Shown here: piece by piece, positions 1-11,069 of the stretch
How the letters are laid out: each line of letters starts with the position of its first letter
Position numbering within the stretch: position 1 is the first letter of the stretch
NCBI GenBank assembly: GCA_949358305.1
Contig: OX442319.1
Coordinates: 11,346,001-11,410,000, forward strand
DNA: 64,000 nt
Reading direction: 5' to 3'
Origin: Strigamia acuminata
Lineage: Eukaryota > Arthropoda > Chilopoda > Geophilomorpha > Linotaeniidae
Program-made: the position numbers and the translations under genes
The notes under the pieces: generated by a model
Databases searched by the model: none
Told to the model about the DNA's origin: nothing
What the model saw: the letters and a program-made list of their open reading frames with translations, nothing else

Positions 1-63
1 TGTGATGCAATAAACAACAAATAAATTCATTGAATCTGCAGTTATTTTTTCTGGTTGTCCTAC

Positions 64-3000
64 CTGTGCTTCTTGAAAGTTTTCGATATCACCTGTTGCG
101 TTCCATAATTTCTGAGCATCATTTGCAAATTCAGATGGCAAGTCAAGTAGTTCTAAAATGTCTACATTTTCAGCACTAATAACTGTGAGATTTTTAAACG
201 TCATCATCTTTTCCTTTTCATCTAGTATTGACTCGGGATGGCTGCACACAACAACATTTGGAATTTGGATAAATCGATCTTGAGAAAGTTCAATGGTCAC
301 GTATACAGGATAATCTACATAAGTCTTGATTCGACAGTACATAAAAAAGCATGATGACAGGAAAGAACATAATATGACGCATCTTCTAATGTGTACAGTA
401 GATTTTGATAGCGGTGGGATACTTCGATTACTGCGATTAGTTGTTGTCTTCCATAAACTTTTACATTTTTGAATGACATGTTTTTCCAAATGGCTTTTCT
501 TTTTTATGTGGTAATTAGCTATTTCGAAACCACTTTGAATGATACGATAAACTGATTCAACAATTGAGATACAAGATATTCCTACATAGAAGCCCATGTA
601 GCCGCCAATGTCACACATTAATGAAATAAAGTCGTAACTAAAGTATTCTGTTAATTCAAGTATCCTGCTGGATGAGAAATAAAAGTTGCTAGTTTCTGTC
701 GACTGATTAGTGAAGTATTGATGAGTAGTGAAAGTAACTTTTTCGCATTCTCTCGCACAATTGCACATATAGTGAGGATTAACTTTCCATCCTACATCTG
801 TGATTTCTTTTGTGTAATTACATGCTAATTTATTTGCGACACATCCATCTTCCTGCATCTTAGGTAGAAATGGTAATCTGAAATTAAATTATGCTCATAT
901 TTGAAAGAATATGGGATCACTGGGGAAAGGTTTGAATTTTGTTAAATTACCCACACATTAGTAACGTCATGCTGATCGTTTGGGTTGCTAGAGCAGCCAG
1001 TTTGGAAAAATGGTCGGAATGCAACCGTTTGCCAGCCAGACCAACTCCCTGGGCACTACGGGGTCACCTCTTATATAAGATGACTTCCAGAACACTATTG
1101 GTTAAATCTAGGGCCTACAGCTCCACCTGGTTGCGGGAAACCGCAATAGGCACACTAAAAGTGCGAGAGCTGCTACAAGTGCATTGCGCTGCAGGTAAGT
1201 GATCAGTGTGCAGGCGCAGCTGGTTACAATAAAAATAAAAAACAGACAAATAACATACTGGCATGTAAAATTTCGTCGCTTAATTTCTTGTAAGTAACAG
1301 TCCATGTGACATTTTTCCATAGTAGACACGTCTGTACAAGGATACAATCTTCTATTCGCAAACGTGTACTAAAAACAAAAGTTGAACGTCAATGTTTTTT
1401 GTTGGATTTTATTTGGAAGCATCCAGTGATAGGGGAAAATGCTTCGGTTCAAAATGGTTATTGGCAGGTAAAAGTATGTAAGATTATAATATGCTAGGAT
1501 CAATAATTTGTCCTTACAAGGTAAGGAAAAGTAAGGCTAGCCTAGTATGCTATTTTAATTTTATAATGTTGCATTAACAAACTTCATAATGTTTCAATTT
1601 CTGTTAATTAAATTGTCTTACTTTTTTAGCAGTAAAAGAAAACATATTTTCTTCATACAGTTCTGCAAAAGTCATATCTGATGATGGTACCATAGAGAAT
1701 GGATTGTATTGTTTTGCAAGAATGTTTATCTGTAATAGTAATGATTAGAATATACTGTATGTAGCATTAAGGTTGTTGTTAGATCGTGGTTTTCTGCTTG
1801 GATTGTGTTAAGATAAGAAATGATTGACACGTGCTCACTTTGATGTTAGAACAGGAAGTACTACTTACTACAAAGAACGGAGAAGTTGGCTCGACTTTTC
1901 TTTTTTTTTGTTTTACTTGTAGTTTTGATTCAGGACCAACTGGTAATTTTTCATCTGAAAGGGGATAATCAGTTTTACTAATTAATATTAACACATTGAA
2001 AATTAAATTACTGTTTCTAATTTCAGTTGGAATGCCACCGGATGCCACAACTTCTCGAAGTTTAAACTTATTAGAATAGTATTTAGTCCCCTGCAGAAAG
2101 TATTAGGTGGAATGATTATTATGATTATGCTCAATTGCTATTTCAGCTTGTTAACTTACTCGTTTAAAAGTTATGCTTTTTATCATTTTTGTAAAATTAT
2201 ATTTATTTATTACTGTTGTGAGTTGAGTATGGTTGTCGATATAAAACCACAAGTTATGTCCACATGCTAAAATAATAAAAGGTATATTAAATCAATTCAG
2301 GTATAGCATAGAATTATGCTTCAGTCATAAAAAATGTAAACTACTTTATGCAACCATTAACAGTTGGGGCCTCTACTTTGCCTTAGAAATTATTCGTCAC
2401 TGAATATTGTGACCGTCTGGGCACCGTGGCTACTCAAGATGACCCACGTCACTCCACACACTGCTCTTGCGAGGTAGACTGGCCCAGTGCGGAAGGGGGA
2501 GCTGAGTGGTGTGGGGGAAGAGAGTGTGAGGACGTGTGCTTGTGAGGTCCCGTAGCCAGCCTGGGCAGTGCAGTGCTCCAGTTGACTCTGCTCTTCTCCC
2601 ATAAACCACTCTGACGCTCAGTGACAGGTAGATGTCCCTGTTGCAGCCTCCATGAGCGGCTACATGAGCTGTTAGGTAAGTAACCACAGCAGAATGACTT
2701 ATGCAAACCGTCCTGTGAGTGATGGGACAGTTGTAGGTGTGGTGTGCCCTTTGGCACCAGCACGAGTGATGGGTACTCCGACCCTTAGACAACGGATTAA
2801 AGGCCAAAACCAACAATCCGGAGTCCCTGTCTCCATTATAACGTAAAGGTCCGGTCCCACCCACGGCGATCAATCCCCAGATTGCCGTGACTGACAAGTG
2901 AGACGACCTGTCACAATATGCATTGATTTTACTTAAAACAACAAATCATGATTGTGAATTCTAAAACATCAAATGCAGGGTTGGATTTTTGGTGTTTGTA

Positions 3001-3404
3001 GACATCAGCCACTTTTATTTCAGAATATTATTAATTAAAACGTGACCCTCATAAAATGAATAGAATCATTTACCTTCCAACTCAGAGTTTTCTTCAGCAT
3101 ATTTCGTACTGTCATCTGTTACAAGTGATGCCATCTGAATTGCGGGGTAATCATCCATTGCTTGCTCTTTGAAGTCTGCATCTACTTTAATAGGCTTTTT
3201 TGTGTACTGAATGATAACATTCGAACATTGGTAAATGCATAGAGATAACGCAACAATGGTCATTAACACCCGGCTTATGCGATTTGACTTTGTAGATGGT
3301 GGAAACAATGCGCTGTGTAGTGCTTTTTCTGTTTTGTGCACGTGGATGAACTCTCTGGCAATTCTTTCAATTTTTCTTGCTTTCAATTTCCTTATGCGGT
3401 CCAT
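64..3404 (-). CDS. Double-domain DEG/ENaC (pickpocket-like) channel gene, unit E, partial
   Basis: Exons 1-5 of the ten-exon channel gene are present, in minus-strand order 3404-3074, 1954-1869, 1729-1622, 1368-1259 and 877-64. Exons 6-10 lie beyond the left edge. The start ATG follows a 5'-UTR acceptor, as in the other units. Exon 1 encodes the first transmembrane helix and a DYPAI motif (the family's FPAVT-like post-TM1 motif). Exon 4 holds the CTDVSTMEKC cysteines. Exon 5 encodes LPFLP, the CNCSREC cysteine cluster, a TM2 with CDIGG and GIS, a basic linker and the second TM1 with PNVVVC. The frame stays open across all splices (phases 1,0,0,2,0). Bases 1-565 are identical to 27820-28384 in unit D, after which divergence starts. 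Intron 1 is enlarged by a solo LTR. DEG/ENaC proteins are cation channel subunits of the plasma membrane; ligand and expression are unknown. Confidence 0.85.
2408..2915. mobile_element. Solo LTR in intron 1 of unit E
   Basis: A GC-richer 508-bp block interrupts sequence that is continuous in unit D. It begins TGTGACCG, ends CTGTCACA (TG...CA with a short terminal inverted repeat) and is flanked on both sides by ATAT, a likely 4-bp target duplication. No coding capacity is convincing; the overlapping open frames on the minus strand have no family features. It does not match the LTRs of the other three retroelements here. A solo LTR left by recombination is the best reading. Confidence 0.6.
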
Positions 3405-4060
3405 GACTGGAACCTGTTAGCAACAATGTGGGTGTACTAGTGAGAAACGAAAACTTTTAAACATAAGCTTTTCTGATCTTGAATATTAGCTGCGAATTCA
3501 CACAGGATTACACTGAGTTTAGCCAATTCTGGTTTTCTCTTACCTTATCTTGTTGTTTGGTAAAATATCAGCAACAGAATTGTGTCAAGGTTTATTGGTC
3601 TTGTTTGAACATCAAATCAGCGCTTACTTGTTTTATTACCGAAGAAGGGCCTTCTAAACAAGTTTGCGTGGCTGAATCATGAGTCGAAATAACAATTTTG
3701 TTGGTTATTTTCTCACTGTGTTACCGTGGTGATGCTTACTGATTTGGAACATTCGGGCTAAATGCATTGCGTGTTTTAATTACTTTTTTTATGATCTTAA
3801 TTTAATTATATTATGTTTATGTTCATGTTAATTTTTATTTTCATTAAGTTGGAATCTAGTTTCTGCAATTTTCTTGTTTACCTAAGCGGTGATTATTATT
3901 TACTTTTTGAAATTAATAAGAAATATCTCATTAATGGTTGTATCGGCGAAATAATGAAAAAATTAGGCCGGTCGATTTATAAATTATAATGAATGTGACA
4001 TTCTGAAACCACGTTTTCACTTATAAATTACCGTATTTTAAAAGTGTCACTACTGTCACC
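3405..4060 (-). promoter_or_regulatory. 5' region of unit E with 5'-UTR intron
   Basis: This is homologous to the upstream regions of units B, C and D. A minus-strand acceptor (CTAACAG, exon resuming at 3413) just before the ATG and a donor (exon end 3544, GTAAGAG) define a 5'-UTR intron at 3414-3543. The upstream non-coding exon lies at 3544 and above; no clear TATA box was chosen. Homology to unit D runs to about 4050, where unit D has a piggyBac insertion at a TTAA that is intact here. Confidence 0.5.
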
Positions 4061-4119
4061 ATCAATTCTTTGTAATAGATTTCCAGGATGGAATTAGATT
4101 AAAAACTGTTTATTAATAA

Positions 4120-4326
4120 ATAAAATTGCTATGAAAGAATTGGAATTAGCATTCGATTAGACGAATTTGATAAACGAGTTAAAGAGAAAATTAATCTAGC
4201 CAGGTTAAAAAGAGAAACACATTTTTCACCTAATTGTGTACCAATGCATAGACATAGTTATTGTGTTAATGTTGTGGTCAATGAACGTGAATTTGCAAAA
4301 ATGATAAATTTATCACTCATGCAGTA
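4120..4326 (+). other. Short coding-like fragment, unrecognised
   Basis: One frame stays open for about 68 codons up to a TAA and reads as a plausible charged protein segment (RLDEFDKRVKEKINLARLKR, then a Cys/His-containing stretch). It has no usable start, no splice context was established, and I do not recognise it. It could be an exon remnant of a decayed gene like its right-hand neighbour, or chance. Confidence 0.2.
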
Positions 4327-4446
4327 ACTCGTTATAATCCAAAATTTATTACTCATAACTCGTTATAATCCACATCAAAAATAGAATACAATAACAAAAC
4401 ATTTATTTCACTGGGTTAGAACTGTTTGATACGGCAGGGTAGAATA

Positions 4447-4700
4447 TTTTCGACTCGGATTCCTTTCGACCGCGTTTTTTTTCGACCGGATTTGTTGCGA
4501 CCGGATTTTTCTCGACCGGATTGTTTGCGACCAGGATTGTTTGCGACCAGGATTGTTTGCGACCAGGATTGTTTGCGACCAGGATTCTTTTCGACCGGTT
4601 GGATTGCGACCAGGAATTTTATCGACTAGGATTCTTTGCGACCAGGATTTATCTCGACCGGGATTCACTTCGACCAGGATTCCTTTCGACTTGGTCGAAA
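4447..4700. repeat. Minisatellite, 16-bp period
   Basis: About 15 degenerate copies of a unit resembling GACCAGGATTGTTTGC. The centre (about 4525-4585) is regular and both flanks have drifted, with alternating TCGACC and GCGACC starts. Open frames across it are by-products of the repeat. A related array in the opposite orientation is at 22744-22924. Confidence 0.8.
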
Positions 4701-4802
4701 TTTAGGTAGTTTACTTTTATAAATGGACTTGTAACGTGTCAAATTTATTCATTTTTATATTTTCTTTCATCGGTACATATTTGAACCAAAATTTTGTTTT
4801 TA

Positions 4803-5202
4803 GTTTATGGCGAACGAATCTAAGGTTTGTGGAGAAGGACTATTTCGGTAATGGCTCGTGATGTATAGCAGCACATAACTGCTCCATTTGGGTAATTTTA
4901 TCCTTACTTGTTAAATTATTATTGAAATTTATGTTTACATTTTTTCTTTGTAGCAAGTGTCTGTTAATGATTGGCTAAATTTTACGGCTACTTGCGATTC
5001 GAATGGTGAAGTAGTGGGCACAGTTTTGACCCAACTTCTGCACGGCGTTGGTAATTAGAAAAGGATATCGAGAAAACGATTCGTAAGGAATATATTTCTA
5101 GTTAATATTGATTGAAATTAAAATGTATATTTTTTTTAATTGCAGCCAATTTATAGAACAAATGTTTGCAATCTAAAGACGCTAGAGTCCGATCTGGGTG
5201 AC
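4803..5202 (+). pseudogene. Left part of a WD-repeat gene, possibly TFIIIC subunit (GTF3C2-like), decayed
   Basis: Exon-like pieces read toward the BEL insertion. One segment after a TTTGTAG acceptor (about 4953) encodes SVNDWLNFTATCDSNGEVVG; the next, after a TTGCAG acceptor at about 5145, encodes PIYRTNVCNLKTLESDLGD and stops exactly at the BEL target duplication. The frame continues on the far side of the element at 11577. Junctions between the leftmost exons do not join cleanly in one phase, which suggests decay. The TFIIIC assignment rests on the C-terminal part and is tentative. Confidence 0.4.
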
Positions 5203-5704
5203 TGTGAAAACTAATGTTTTAGTAAAATATTTTATTGTTGAATTTTTATTAAAAGGTTTTGGGAATTTTTGTATTAATTAAAATAGGTGATGGTGAATTT
5301 GGATTTTTTAGTGTTTTCTATTTTTAATTGTTTACTTGAAGATTTTGAAGGGAAAAAAGTGAGTCATTGTTAAAAAAGGGAACTTTTTGTCCTGTTTTCC
5401 GAGAACTTGTTAATTTTCACCAGATGTGGTGACATGTATTGTTTTGGGTTTTTGACCCTTTTTCTGTCTTTTGTTCTTGATTCCAAGAACAAACCAATTA
5501 TCTGTAGCATAAAAGTAGTTTTCTTTGCTTAAATAAATCAGTACAACATTTTCACTTTAACCAAGCAGAGCTGCTCTTGCTGAGCAGTTAGAATTTATTT
5601 TGTATTCACACACTGAAAAAGAACTTAGAAATTTCCGAAACCTGAACCAACTGAATTTACATCAAAAAGAGAACTTTCAACATTTATAATTTGGGATTTT
5701 CACA
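5203..5704 (+). repeat. BEL/Pao 5' LTR
   Basis: Begins TGTGAAAAC and ends GATTTTCACA. It matches the 3' LTR at 11070-11571 apart from one G/A difference near 5287. Confidence 0.95.
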
Positions 5705-5793
5705 TGGTGCCGAAACCCGGGAAATTAATTTAACCCGGACCTGAAAAATTTGTGTCAAGAACGTGAGTGTTGAAATTTGTTTTGAACGTAATA

Positions 5794-8700
5794 ATGGCCG
5801 AACTTTCGGAAATCGACAAGCTAAAAAGGAATCGCACGACCGCGAGAACGGCGTGCACCCGGCTGACCAACGTAACAGCCGGCTTGCTGGCAGAGGTGCC
5901 GGTCGATTTAAAAAAGTTGGCGCGACACAAAGCCCAACTACAAGCCAAAAAGGACATTTTGGCGGGGCTGGACGAACGGATTGGAAACTTGATCGCCGAC
6001 GACAATGAAGCCACGGCCGACCAGGAAACGGCGGACATCTACCAGGAACGCCTGATAGACCAAATGGAGGACCTGGTGCAGCACGCGGACGAGATACGAC
6101 GAGCCGAGATGGGGCAGGCGAACGAGGCGACAGCGGCCGCCAACCAAAAAAAACTGGAAGATGCAATCGCCGCCCAGATGCTGCTCAATCAACAGGCCAT
6201 CACGGCCCAGATAGCTGCCCAGGTTCAAGTCCATGTGCCGCCGCCAGCCGTACAGCCACTGGTCAACGAGGAGCAGGATGCAGGTTCGATCAAACTTCCT
6301 ACAATTAATATGCAAAAATATGGAGGGGACCCGACAGAATGGTACGATTTTTGGAGTAACTTTGAAATTGGAATCGGGGGAAGCAAGAAACTCACTCCCA
6401 AAGCCAAACTCGTATATTTAAAAACATTTCTGGAGGGCCCAGCAGCCAGCGTGGTCGCGGGACTCAACCCGACTGATGAAAATTACGAGACGGCTAAACA
6501 ATTGTTAACTAACCGCTTTGGCAAAAAAAATGTGGTCGTGAACGCGCATTTGCGTGCGATAGAAAAAGTACAGGCAGTTAAGAAAATCGGAGATTTAGTA
6601 GCCCTTCGAAAACTTTATGACGAGTGCGAATTACACGTCAGAAGCCTTGAAAATTTGGAGGTGGATGTGGCCACATTTGGCGCCTTGTTATGCCCGAAAC
6701 TTATGGCCGCCGTGCCGGACTTCATCGCGATGGGGTTCGCGCAGGGCGAAAACGACGACGAGACGGACATCAAGGCCTTCCTCGTGTTCTTGAACAAGCA
6801 AATTGGCTTGCGAGAACGAACGGCAGCCGCCAACAGCTACAGTAAAGAGCCAAGCCACGAGGAGAAGAAAACAAGCCGACCCCCCTTCAACAAAAGCACA
6901 GAATGGGTAAAAAAGAAGACGACCTTGCCATCGGTCAACGCCCTCACCATCCGAGCAGGTGTATGTGTTTTTTGTGAGGTCGACGAGCACACCAGCGAAG
7001 CTTGTCCGTTGCTGCCCCACAAGAAAAGAAGGAACTTGATGAGCGCAGGTCGTTGTTTTCTATGCCTCGACAAGGGGCATCGTGTACCCAAATGTACTGC
7101 AAAAATAAAATGCGGGAAGTGCAATCGACGCCACCACACCCAACTGTGCGAGGACGACGACGTGGAAGAAGTTAAAACCACAGCCGTGGTGGGAAATAAT
7201 CAAAAAGATTTGTATTTTCAAGTCCTGATGGTCGACGTCGAGTCGCACGAGAGGAGAAAAACAGTGCAATGTTTTTTTGACGGCGGGAGTCATAGGACAT
7301 TCATAACCGAGAGACTGTCAAAGGAACTGAACGCGCGTGAAATTGGAGAAACGACAATGAACATCGTGCCCTTTGGTCAGCGGGAGCCCACACCTGTACA
7401 ACGCAAGCACGTGCGAGTAACCCTGCGCGCACGAGACGACGATGACAATCGAATTGAGGTGCAGGCCATTGTGGTGCCCTGGATCACCAGCTCAGTGGTC
7501 AAACAAACAGACGGCAACGTGCAAACAATGCTGAAAAAGCACGGAATCAAACTGAATGTCGAACAAAATCAAGTCCGACACGGTGATGTATCTATTTTGG
7601 TGGGTACAGACTATTTCTGGAAAATTATGAGCGGTCGAGTGGAGAGACTGGGGCCAGGGCTGGTAGGATTAGAGACCATGTTTGGATGGACTATTCATGG
7701 CTCAAATAACGAAATTGAAGAAAAAGAAAAATGCATGATTATTCCGTTCTGGGAGCTGGACGCCATCGGCATACTGCACGAAGCCAACACAGGAAAGCAG
7801 GACGAGGATCTGCAAGCGCTAGAAGAATTCAAACGATCGCTGAAGTGGAACGGCGTCCGCTATGAAGTACGATTGCCATGGCTGGTCTCAAAGGATGAAC
7901 TCGACGATAATTACACGATCGCTCTTCGTCGCTTTTGGAATTTGGTGCGCAAATTCAAAAAGGATCCGGAATTATACGATAAATATCGGGAAGTAATTAA
8001 TAATCAAATCGCCGAGGGAATCGTGGAGGATGTGCCAAGCGAGACGGCCCAAAATCGTTGTTATTACCTCCCACACAGCCCCGTGATACGTGAGCAGCGG
8101 GAAACGACGAAGCTACGTGTCGTGTGCGACGCGTCATCACGAGGAGCGAGAAGCAAATCGTTAAACGACTGCTTATTCACCGGCCCCAACCTGCTACCCG
8201 AAATAATTGACATGCTAATACATTTTAGAGCTTACATTTATGCAGCTGTTGGCGACATCGTTAAGGCGTTTCACCAAATCGGGATCCACTTGGACGACAG
8301 AGACTGCTTGCGATTTTTTTGGCTGTGTGACGAGTGGGACGGCAAAGGACCATTGAAGTTACGAATTTTGAGGCAAACTCGTGTATTATTTGGGGCCACA
8401 CCAAGCCCCTTTCTGTTGAATGCGACGATACGCGAACACCTCATGAAATTCGTCGAGCAGTATCCGGAAACAGTTTTGCAAGTATTGTTGCGATTTTACG
8501 TCGATGACTTTATTAACAGTAATCACGATGAGGCGGCGCTGACGAAAACATGTTACGAGGTCGCCGAAATTTTAAAGAAGGCCAACATGGAACTAACCAA
8601 GTGGATGACCAATTCGACACAGGTGCGAGAAAAGATGACCTCGTCGACGAGCAGTGAAAAACAATCAACAAAAGTTTTAGGATTGGTTTGGGACTTGACG

Positions 8701-11013
8701 TTAGACGTGTTGACACTCGAAATGGGCGAACTTTTAGAAAAAATGAAAGTGGAGCAAATCACAAAAAGAAATGTGATACAAGTGGTGGCCAGCATATTCG
8801 ATCCGTTGGGGTTCGCCAGTCCATTTAGTGTTACGGGGAAGCTAATTTTTCAAAGTCTGTGGCGCCTGAAAATAGATTGGGATAAAAAACTGCCAAATGA
8901 AGAAGCCAAGAAATGGGAAGAATGGAAATGTCAGATCCCGACTTTAGAACAAATTAAAGTGCCACGTTGGACGGGCTTCGGCAGTGACTGTTCAAATGTA
9001 GAAATACATATATTTTGTGACGCCAGCCCACTCGCCTACGGTGTAGTGATTTACACTAGAGTGGGCAAAGTTAATAATTTTGAAACTTGTTTCGTCCTCT
9101 CAAAGTCTAGGATCGCGCCAGTGAAGACCATCACTTTACCCCGACTTGAGTTGATGGGAGCGCTTTTGTCATCCAGATTGGTAAAAAAGTTGACCGAGTT
9201 GCCAGCTTCGCGGACCATATGCTGGACAGATTCGACCATAGTGTTGTCATGGCTGAAACGAGGAAGCAGCAGGACAATTCCATTCGTATCCAGACGAGTC
9301 GAGGAAATCCAAAGCAACGCGCCACAAATGGAATGGCGACACATCCCCGGCAAAGAAAATCCTGCGGACCTGCTGACCCGAGGAATCGACGCCCAACAGC
9401 TACTGGACGATCAAACATGGTGGCGGGGACCGAAGTGGCTGTCCGAGAGCGAGGAACACTGGCCACAAACCGATATCAACCCCGAATTCGATGACATCGA
9501 AGCCGATGAATGCACGAACATTTTTGCCATCAACACTGCACAAGCGGTCGAAATGATTTTCGACCCGAAACCTTACAGTTCGTGGTCGAAATTACTGCGT
9601 GTGACCGGATGGGTGAGAAGATTTGTGTCGAACTTAAAAAAAGGAGAAAGCGATGGGTCCTCATTGACAATTGACGAACTGACCACAGCAGAAAAATATT
9701 GGATAAAGACCATACAGGCCACGTCATTTTATGAAGAAGTGAGGGCGTTAAAAGCAGGAAAAAACATCGAAAAAGAGTCGGTGTTAAACCAAGTCGATTG
9801 TGCATTGGACAGTGATTTGTTAATGCATATCAGACCCAGAGTCGACTGGGGTGAAATTTACGGAGGCGCCATAGGACCATGGGTGATGCCAAACGGACAT
9901 TGGGCCACCAAACTCATCGTGAGAGACGCTCACGAGAAGGTGTTTCATGGCGGGCTCGGCGACACCCTGGCTGAAATACGACAGCGATTTTGGATCCCGC
10001 GTGCGCGTTCACACGTGAAAAAATTAATCAAATTTTGCTTCATTTGCAGAAAAGTGCAGGGGCGATTGATGAGACAAATCGAGGCGCCACTACCGCTGGA
10101 CAGAACAAAAAAGGCCGATCCATTTCAAATCGTAGGAATCGATTTTGCGGGTCCACTTTTCCAACAAACAGGATCCAAATGTTATATTTTGGTTATAACG
10201 TGTGCAGTGACAAGGGCCTTACATCTGGAGTTGGTGTCGACAATGAACGTGGAGGATTTTATGATGGCGATGAGACGATTTTTCGCGAGAAGATGTGTTC
10301 CCTCCATCATCTATTCCGACAACGCCAAGACGTTCAAAAGGGCAGACATAGAACTTAAGATGTTGATAAATTCCGTGAGAAAAGAAAAAATAGGTGACTT
10401 TCTTTCAAAAAATAAGATTGTTTGGAAATTTATTGTTGAACGAGCAGCGTGGTGGGGAGGTTATTGGGAACGAATGGTTGGGACCGTTAAGATATGTTTA
10501 AAGAAAATTTTGGGTCGTAGAGTTCTTAATTTTGAGGAATTAATTACGTTTTTATGTGAAACTGAAGCCATGATAAATTCGAGGCCCATTTCTTATGTAT
10601 ACAGCGATGCTAACGAGAGGGAGCCCCTCACCCCTTCCCATTTTTTGGTCGGCCGACGACACATAACCCTTCCCGATGCACACCTGCTTGAAGAGAAATT
10701 TTTGGATAAATTTGAAGTTGGACTCCTGAAACGATGGAAATTACGTGAAAAATTGCTTAAACACCTTTGGTCACGTTGGCACAAAGAATATTTAAATGAA
10801 CTTAGAAATTTTAAGTCGGCTCGCGATCAGACTGAGTTGAAGGTTGATGATGTCGTTCTCATTCAGGACGAGAATCAACCACGAGCAGTCTGGATAATGG
10901 GGCAAGTAACTCAGGTGTTTCCCGGGAGGGACAATAGAATAAGGTCATGTGAGATTAGACTCTCTAATGGCAAAAAACTGCGACGACCGATTCAGAGAGT
11001 GTGTTTGTTATAG
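5794..11013 (+). CDS. BEL/Pao gag-pol polyprotein
   Basis: A single open frame of 1739 aa from the ATG at 5794 (MAELSEIDKLKRNR); an upstream in-frame ATG at 5767 is less likely. In order: coiled N-terminal region; DUF1759-type gag domain from about residue 167 (YGGDPTEWYDFW); CCHC-like knuckles at about 388-450 (CFLCLDKGHRVPKC); DUF1758-type aspartic protease with DGGS at about 495; reverse transcriptase with FYVDDF at about 901; RNase H with FCDASP at about 1073 and WTDST; integrase with an H/H/C/C zinc region at about 1377-1418 and DDE positions at IDFAGP (about 1449), SDNAKTF (about 1508) and the E in YWERMVG (about 1558). No internal stop or frameshift is seen. The products would build cytoplasmic virus-like particles and integrate cDNA. 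Confidence 0.95.
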   Translation: MAELSEIDKLKRNRTTARTACTRLTNVTAGLLAEVPVDLKKLARHKAQLQAKKDILAGLDERIGNLIADDNEATADQETADIYQERLIDQMEDLVQHADEIRRAEMGQANEATAAANQKKLEDAIAAQMLLNQQAITAQIAAQVQVHVPPPAVQPLVNEEQDAGSIKLPTINMQKYGGDPTEWYDFWSNFEIGIGGSKKLTPKAKLVYLKTFLEGPAASVVAGLNPTDENYETAKQLLTNRFGKKNVVVNAHLRAIEKVQAVKKIGDLVALRKLYDECELHVRSLENLEVDVATFGALLCPKLMAAVPDFIAMGFAQGENDDETDIKAFLVFLNKQIGLRERTAAANSYSKEPSHEEKKTSRPPFNKSTEWVKKKTTLPSVNALTIRAGVCVFCEVDEHTSEACPLLPHKKRRNLMSAGRCFLCLDKGHRVPKCTAKIKCGKCNRRHHTQLCEDDDVEEVKTTAVVGNNQKDLYFQVLMVDVESHERRKTVQCFFDGGSHRTFITERLSKELNAREIGETTMNIVPFGQREPTPVQRKHVRVTLRARDDDDNRIEVQAIVVPWITSSVVKQTDGNVQTMLKKHGIKLNVEQNQVRHGDVSILVGTDYFWKIMSGRVERLGPGLVGLETMFGWTIHGSNNEIEEKEKCMIIPFWELDAIGILHEANTGKQDEDLQALEEFKRSLKWNGVRYEVRLPWLVSKDELDDNYTIALRRFWNLVRKFKKDPELYDKYREVINNQIAEGIVEDVPSETAQNRCYYLPHSPVIREQRETTKLRVVCDASSRGARSKSLNDCLFTGPNLLPEIIDMLIHFRAYIYAAVGDIVKAFHQIGIHLDDRDCLRFFWLCDEWDGKGPLKLRILRQTRVLFGATPSPFLLNATIREHLMKFVEQYPETVLQVLLRFYVDDFINSNHDEAALTKTCYEVAEILKKANMELTKWMTNSTQVREKMTSSTSSEKQSTKVLGLVWDLTLDVLTLEMGELLEKMKVEQITKRNVIQVVASIFDPLGFASPFSVTGKLIFQSLWRLKIDWDKKLPNEEAKKWEEWKCQIPTLEQIKVPRWTGFGSDCSNVEIHIFCDASPLAYGVVIYTRVGKVNNFETCFVLSKSRIAPVKTITLPRLELMGALLSSRLVKKLTELPASRTICWTDSTIVLSWLKRGSSRTIPFVSRRVEEIQSNAPQMEWRHIPGKENPADLLTRGIDAQQLLDDQTWWRGPKWLSESEEHWPQTDINPEFDDIEADECTNIFAINTAQAVEMIFDPKPYSSWSKLLRVTGWVRRFVSNLKKGESDGSSLTIDELTTAEKYWIKTIQATSFYEEVRALKAGKNIEKESVLNQVDCALDSDLLMHIRPRVDWGEIYGGAIGPWVMPNGHWATKLIVRDAHEKVFHGGLGDTLAEIRQRFWIPRARSHVKKLIKFCFICRKVQGRLMRQIEAPLPLDRTKKADPFQIVGIDFAGPLFQQTGSKCYILVITCAVTRALHLELVSTMNVEDFMMAMRRFFARRCVPSIIYSDNAKTFKRADIELKMLINSVRKEKIGDFLSKNKIVWKFIVERAAWWGGYWERMVGTVKICLKKILGRRVLNFEELITFLCETEAMINSRPISYVYSDANEREPLTPSHFLVGRRHITLPDAHLLEEKFLDKFEVGLLKRWKLREKLLKHLWSRWHKEYLNELRNFKSARDQTELKVDDVVLIQDENQPRAVWIMGQVTQVFPGRDNRIRSCEIRLSNGKKLRRPIQRVCLL

Positions 11014-11069
11014 AGTCAATATAGAGTCACACGATGAAACTGACGGAGATAAATCCGACCCCCCCCCAG

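Noticed and set aside
2390-2897. Overlapping minus-strand open frames of 70-155 aa
   Set aside because: They lie wholly in the solo LTR, show no family motifs, and stay open because the block is GC-richer.
4426-4709. Plus- and minus-strand frames of DQDCLRPG / WSQTILV repeats
   Set aside because: Translation of the 16-bp minisatellite; frames shift with each unit.
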